This document shows positions 20,516 through 24,093 of a stretch of DNA of 24,093 nt, piece after piece. How positions within the stretch are numbered: position 1 is the stretch's first letter; each line of letters opens with the position of its first letter. This DNA is from Dissophora ornata. Lineage: Eukaryota > Mortierellomycota > Mortierellomycetes > Mortierellales > Mortierellaceae. The stretch lies in the NCBI GenBank assembly GCA_025201705.1, contig MU617045.1:1524-25616 (forward strand), read 5' to 3'. The translations under genes and the position numbers were made by a program. The notes under the pieces are model-generated. The model worked only from the letters and a program-made list of their open reading frames with translations. It did not search any database and had not been told where the DNA came from.

Positions 20516-21936
20516 GCTCGAGTCGATGTGGGAGCTTTTGGGTCGTCACGCTAGGATGACCATTGTCACTACCTTGCTATTGATTGCATTGTCTGCCCCC
20601 AGACGGTGCGTTTAGTTTTGAAGATGTGAAACTTCCACACGTATCTGCCTAACCTCGCTATTTCCAAGTCGTAGCGGTATAAGTTCCCACTGTGTATTTG
20701 CATATTGTCCATACTTTACTTCTGTTCATTCGAAGATCAACCAACCTTCAAATCTCGCAAAGGAAGATGACGTCCGGTATTGCAAACTCTTTAAGAACAG
20801 TGATCGTTGAAAAAAAAAAACTGACTGACTGACTGACTGACTGAAATAGGTTAGAAAGAAGAGCTGTACCCTGAGCCTGCATGGTGGAAAGTTCAAGACG
20901 TGCTCCGCGCCAACCTAAATTATGATAACCCACACCTCCCAGCACAAAATGAACATGTAATGGCTCGAGATCAGATTAATCCATGCCGTCCCCATTTGTT
21001 TGGACTTCCCCATCTCCAGTTCGTAGCCCTCAGTCATCAAATGGCTCTCTGCTAGTTCCTCATCGGACTACAAGTCCCTAAAGGTATATTATAATGGTTG
21101 CAAACTGGGATCGGAGAGGAATTTCTTGGAATGCAGCACAATAGATCGACGTCTCACACTTTGCTTTCGCTTAGGGGCATAATGCCTTTTCAGACATATC
21201 CAAAACTTCCCCGTACGCTCAAGGACTAAGGCTATGTAAGCGGAAAACAGGGCAAGGACTGCGCGGACAAAGAATGCCGACCTCGTCTTTTACGTTTCTT
21301 GTTTGAACTTGAAAGCATCTCGGCTCGCGAAATATGTATCACCAGCAACATAATTCAAATCCTCTGCCAGTCCTACCTGCATCTCACTAAAACGATTTTG
21401 CTTAAGTTAATGGTAGTTCCCTGTAACATCCTGAGCAGGGGATGGCTTGCTTACACCGTCAGCAACAGCAAGTTCATCATAAGGAGCTGAAGTTGTTAAG
21501 AGTGCCGATGTCAAATCATGCCGCTGTCTCGAGTAAGAGTTCATGAAGTTTATCTGCTCAATGTAAAAAAAAACAGGGCTCCGGGAGAATGTTAATGCAA
21601 AATGCGCTCAAAGTTCGTTTCCATTGTCTACTCAAATATGTCCCAACTAAAATTTAAAAAAAGATTCACATTGCATTTATGCGCCACATTTGCGACCATA
21701 AACCACTTGCCCTTTCGTAAAGAATATTTTTATCACACCGATTGAGCATATTTCACTTTAACGACAGCAGACTTTTTCAAATCTCTGCACCATAGAATAT
21801 TTTCCTCCTCACTTGATCTCCATTATTTAAAACATCCGCCTCATCCATTCTCTAAATGAGTAACTACAGTAACACATAGCCATAACACATCTTTTCGTGC
21901 CCGTCGTAATAATAAGAATAAATGGTCGTGGCGAGG
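20516..21936. other. Gene-poor stretch without supported coding sequence
   Basis: Apart from the microsatellite at 20821-20844, I find only short frames without protein-like composition or paired splice sites. A+T content rises around 21540-21860, with several short A and T runs. Nothing can be assigned. Confidence 0.5.
20821..20844. repeat. CTGA/GACT microsatellite preceded by an A run
   Basis: Six tandem CTGA units directly follow ten A. Simple sequence repeat; no function seen. Confidence 0.95.
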
Positions 21937-21939
21937 GAA

Positions 21940-21999
21940 GACAGACAGAGAGACAGACAGACAGAGAGACAGACAGACAGAGAGACAGATAGACAGATA
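21940..21999. repeat. GACA/GAGA/GATA microsatellite
   Basis: An imperfect tetranucleotide repeat of GACA units, interspersed with GAGA and ending in GATA, spans about 60 bp. Confidence 0.95.
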
Positions 22000-22139
22000 G
22001 TCATGCGGGTGAGCCGAGAGGAAGCGCTAGGAGTGGAGAAAGAGCCAGAGATGAGAGACACCGTTTGCAGGACCGTAATTGAAAGTCGTGGCAGGCTTAA
22101 GGTGCTTTGCGGGAAAACGAGTATAGAGAGATGGAAAGC

Positions 22140-22908
22140 CTAATAGCAGACAGACCAGTAGACATATAACGGGGAAGGGTATCGTGGAAGGTGGTTGCTG
22201 TTCGCAGGATTGCGGCTATTCTCCATGGAGAATGAATACGTGAAAAAGGACGCGGGTGGCAGAGGTGCTTGCATGCCAAAAAAATAAAAATAAAAAATAA
22301 GAGTACAGAAATACCTCTGCTTTTTTTCGCGCTGAGGAAAGACCGTACTGTGAAAATAACTCGCGGCAATTCCGCAGGCACCCTCTGGCTGTACTCGGTG
22401 AACAGAGCGATATGGTATACCTTTTAAAGGATCCGTTTGGTTTGTTTTACGAAAGGTGAACGAGATCGAAATGTAAGTGGCACCGATCTCGGTCTTCAAT
22501 CCGAGTTTCACGGCCGCACCTTTCAGTTTCACTAGTTCGTCATTCCTTGAAAATTGGTGCGCCGTATTGTCAACGGCGACTCACATCAGAACAGAACACA
22601 GTAGAGCATTTGCACCCTCTACAAATGCATTACTTTGTCCACAACGTAAATGCTGTAGCTGCAAAGGCTTGACAAACTAGGCAAAGACCCCGACCCTGCT
22701 TTGCCACATTTTCTGGTTTCCGAAGATGCACTATGAGTTTCTCTAAATTCTTGTATGACATGGTATGACTCTGCTTGGTAACAGTTGTTCGTGCATCGCG
22801 TCTGTTGATTGATTTCAAGTAATCAAAGAGTTTCAGATCGTAGACAAAGTTAAGAACCATTTTCATTGTCGTCACAGCCCCGTACAGAAGCTCTGAGTCA
22901 ACGGACAT
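22140..22908 (-). pseudogene. Tyrosine-recombinase-like relic (Crypton-type candidate)
   Basis: Exon 1 (22908-22634) starts MSVDSELLYGAVTTMKMVLN and ends in QAFAATAFTLWT. An 88-nt intron (GTAATG..TTTTCAAG, 22633-22546) leads in correct phase to exon 2 (22545-22421): NDELVKLKGAAVKLGLKTEI, then SISFTFRKTNQTDPLK. The segment FTLWTKNDELVKLKG resembles the TG-x-R-x-x-EL helix of tyrosine recombinases, with Lys at the position of the first catalytic Arg; this is judged by eye. After exon 2 homology-like sequence fades. Possible further exons 22347-22315 and 22267-22140 keep phase but are Ser/Pro-rich and unlike a recombinase C-terminus, and no second Arg/His/Tyr catalytic set is visible. I therefore call it a truncated mobile-element relic, though a short expressed gene is possible. 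The splice pair is good; the family assignment is uncertain. Confidence 0.4.
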
Positions 22909-23018
22909 CGTAGTGTATCCTCAGTATGAGAATGCGCTTGATACTATGTAAGCTCTGCGGTCCTCGCCGTTTTGGTCCTAGACCGCATTTGAAGTTACTG
23001 ACCGATCAAAGGAATAAC

Positions 23019-23069
23019 AATCCTGGTACAACTACGCTGTTATTAAAAAAAATCCTGGGACAACTACGC
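23019..23069. repeat. 19-bp direct repeat, 32 bp apart
   Basis: AATCCTGGTACAACTACGC at 23019-23037 recurs with one change (GTAC to GGAC) at 23051-23069. The sequence between is AT-rich and ends in an A run. It could be a target-site or slippage duplication. Confidence 0.85.
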
Positions 23070-24093
23070 AACCTGACTCACTGCAGGAGTTCGAAAGGGA
23101 TAGTGTTTTACAATAGAGCTATGTGTGAGTACTCGCGCCAGGGTCAATCACGAATCTAAATGCAAATAGTTCCGCGGTGTCAATCAACTGAAGGAAGACG
23201 CGGTACGATTTAAACGTTACAGGTTCATATCGACAAGGAACAGGAGACTAAGGCAGAGTTGGCAAGATGTGGATTCCATGGCGTGCAAGGAAAATGCTGT
23301 CAATCTTCACGACGGTTGTCGCGCCATTATCTTGCCGCAATTTAACAGCCGCTGATTGAATGTGCAACATCAAATTTAGATTCATCAACGGTTACTCCGC
23401 CCGCCGAGGTTCTATCAGAGTAATCCCTGGTGTAGAAACACTACTCATATGCGCCTGCTAGCAAAAAATAGACATCATCAGCACCACATGAGTGTTGTCC
23501 AGAATCCGACGTGTGCTGTTCGTCGATGATGCCTGTCGACCTTTGTGGACGAAGGCCGTGTCTATGAGCTTTGGAGGTGAAGAGAAGTCAGGCGAGCTCG
23601 GGAGAGAGAAGGAATGATTACAGCAGAACAATTGTGAATGCATTGACCATGAAGAGGCGTAGACTCACCGGGGATTTAGAGCGCAAGGTGCGACTTGTCC
23701 TGCAGCATTCCCCTGACATGCGACATGCACCTTTGGTCACAAATGTTTGTTTGCCCTGAATGTGTACCAACCACCGTTGCATGAGAGCACAGGTCACTCC
23801 TATTTAAGATTGATTGGATCACACACAACAAATAGTCGCTCCCTGCTCTTACTAAAAATTGCTAGAAAGTCAGTCGCGTGTTGGATTCATCGATCCGCAA
23901 TGCTTCTTTGTGCAGAAAGAAGGGCATTGCCTTGGCCATTGCATCCATAGCACTCGCTGCTATCCACTCTCGATGCATCACTAGACAAGCCCACAGACAG
24001 CCAGTCATGTGCGCGCATTTCTCAGCCACGTCATCAAAAGTTTTTTTCTCTCGAGCGGACAAAGTTCCCACGTTTCCTCTCGTCTCTCTCTTC
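23070..24093. other. No supported gene in the right-hand end
   Basis: Only short open frames occur. A plus-strand segment at about 23497-23617 reads RRVLFVDDACRPLWTKA and then GGEEKSGELGREKE before TGA at 23615, which looks coding-like. No ATG or convincing splice partner was found. The last 60 bp are CT-rich and could belong to a gene outside the window. Confidence 0.4.

Noticed and set aside
20846..20917. tRNA-like stretch with TAGGTT/AACCTA ends and GTTCAAGAC
   Set aside because: There is no T-stem pairing around GTTCAAG, no D arm and no A box matching the consensus.

Overview
This looks like nuclear DNA of an early-diverging filamentous fungus, probably Mucoromycota/Mortierellomycota-like. 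The clues are spliceosomal genes with many short introns (mostly 73-114 nt, GT..AG, branch sites of CTAAC/TACTAAC type), Gln/Ala/Gly homopolymer-rich regulators, abundant mono- and tetranucleotide repeats, and strongly C/G-ending codons in the one highly expressed gene. The placement is inference from gene style, not from a marker sequence. No bacterial operons, rRNA, tRNA or CRISPR arrays were seen.

Left half (1-13.5 kb), gene-dense. A plus-strand gene at 422-3670 encodes a large low-complexity nuclear-type protein with an integrase-like HHCC zinc-binding core split by one intron that is itself open and in frame. It converges on a nine-exon minus-strand gene for the large subunit of replication protein A (RPA1/RFA1, 6615-4077, 602 aa). 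Splice phases agree at every junction. RPA1 is divergent from a four-exon plus-strand gene for translation initiation factor eIF4A (6995-8946, 400 aa). The two share a 379-bp intergenic promoter holding an ACGCGT (MCB-type) site and a CACGTG site. eIF4A converges on a three-exon minus-strand gene (13465-9395, about 1.3 kaa) for a disordered protein with a DR-dipeptide-rich tract, a poly-Q run, a coiled coil and a C-terminal zinc knuckle.

Middle (13.5-17.9 kb). There is a coding-like 690-nt stretch (14692-14003) whose frame wanders out and back and carries a TGA, probably a decayed gene or one with unresolved introns. A minus-strand Ser/Arg-rich gene follows (17031-15332, best modelled as four exons, 249 aa), with consensus basophilic-kinase sites.

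Right third (17.9-24.1 kb), gene-poor. No long ORF is present, but short exon-like pieces can be read: a terminal exon near 17.9 kb, a weak minus-strand model at 19.06-19.48 kb, a plus-strand relic with three in-frame stops at 20.10-20.43 kb, and a two-exon minus-strand relic at 22.42-22.91 kb. The last resembles the catalytic core of fungal tyrosine-recombinase (Crypton-type) proteins, with Lys where the first catalytic Arg would be expected. With a 21-A tract and several microsatellites, this region reads as a graveyard of degraded mobile elements beside a housekeeping gene cluster.

The genes do not form one pathway. RPA1 (DNA replication/repair) and eIF4A (translation) are housekeeping; the two large low-complexity zinc proteins are probably nuclear or RNA-associated regulators. 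I found no clear case for a wholly new system. The most unusual items are the in-frame intron inside a zinc site, the repeated PI(I/L/F)FS motif protein, and the recombinase relic.
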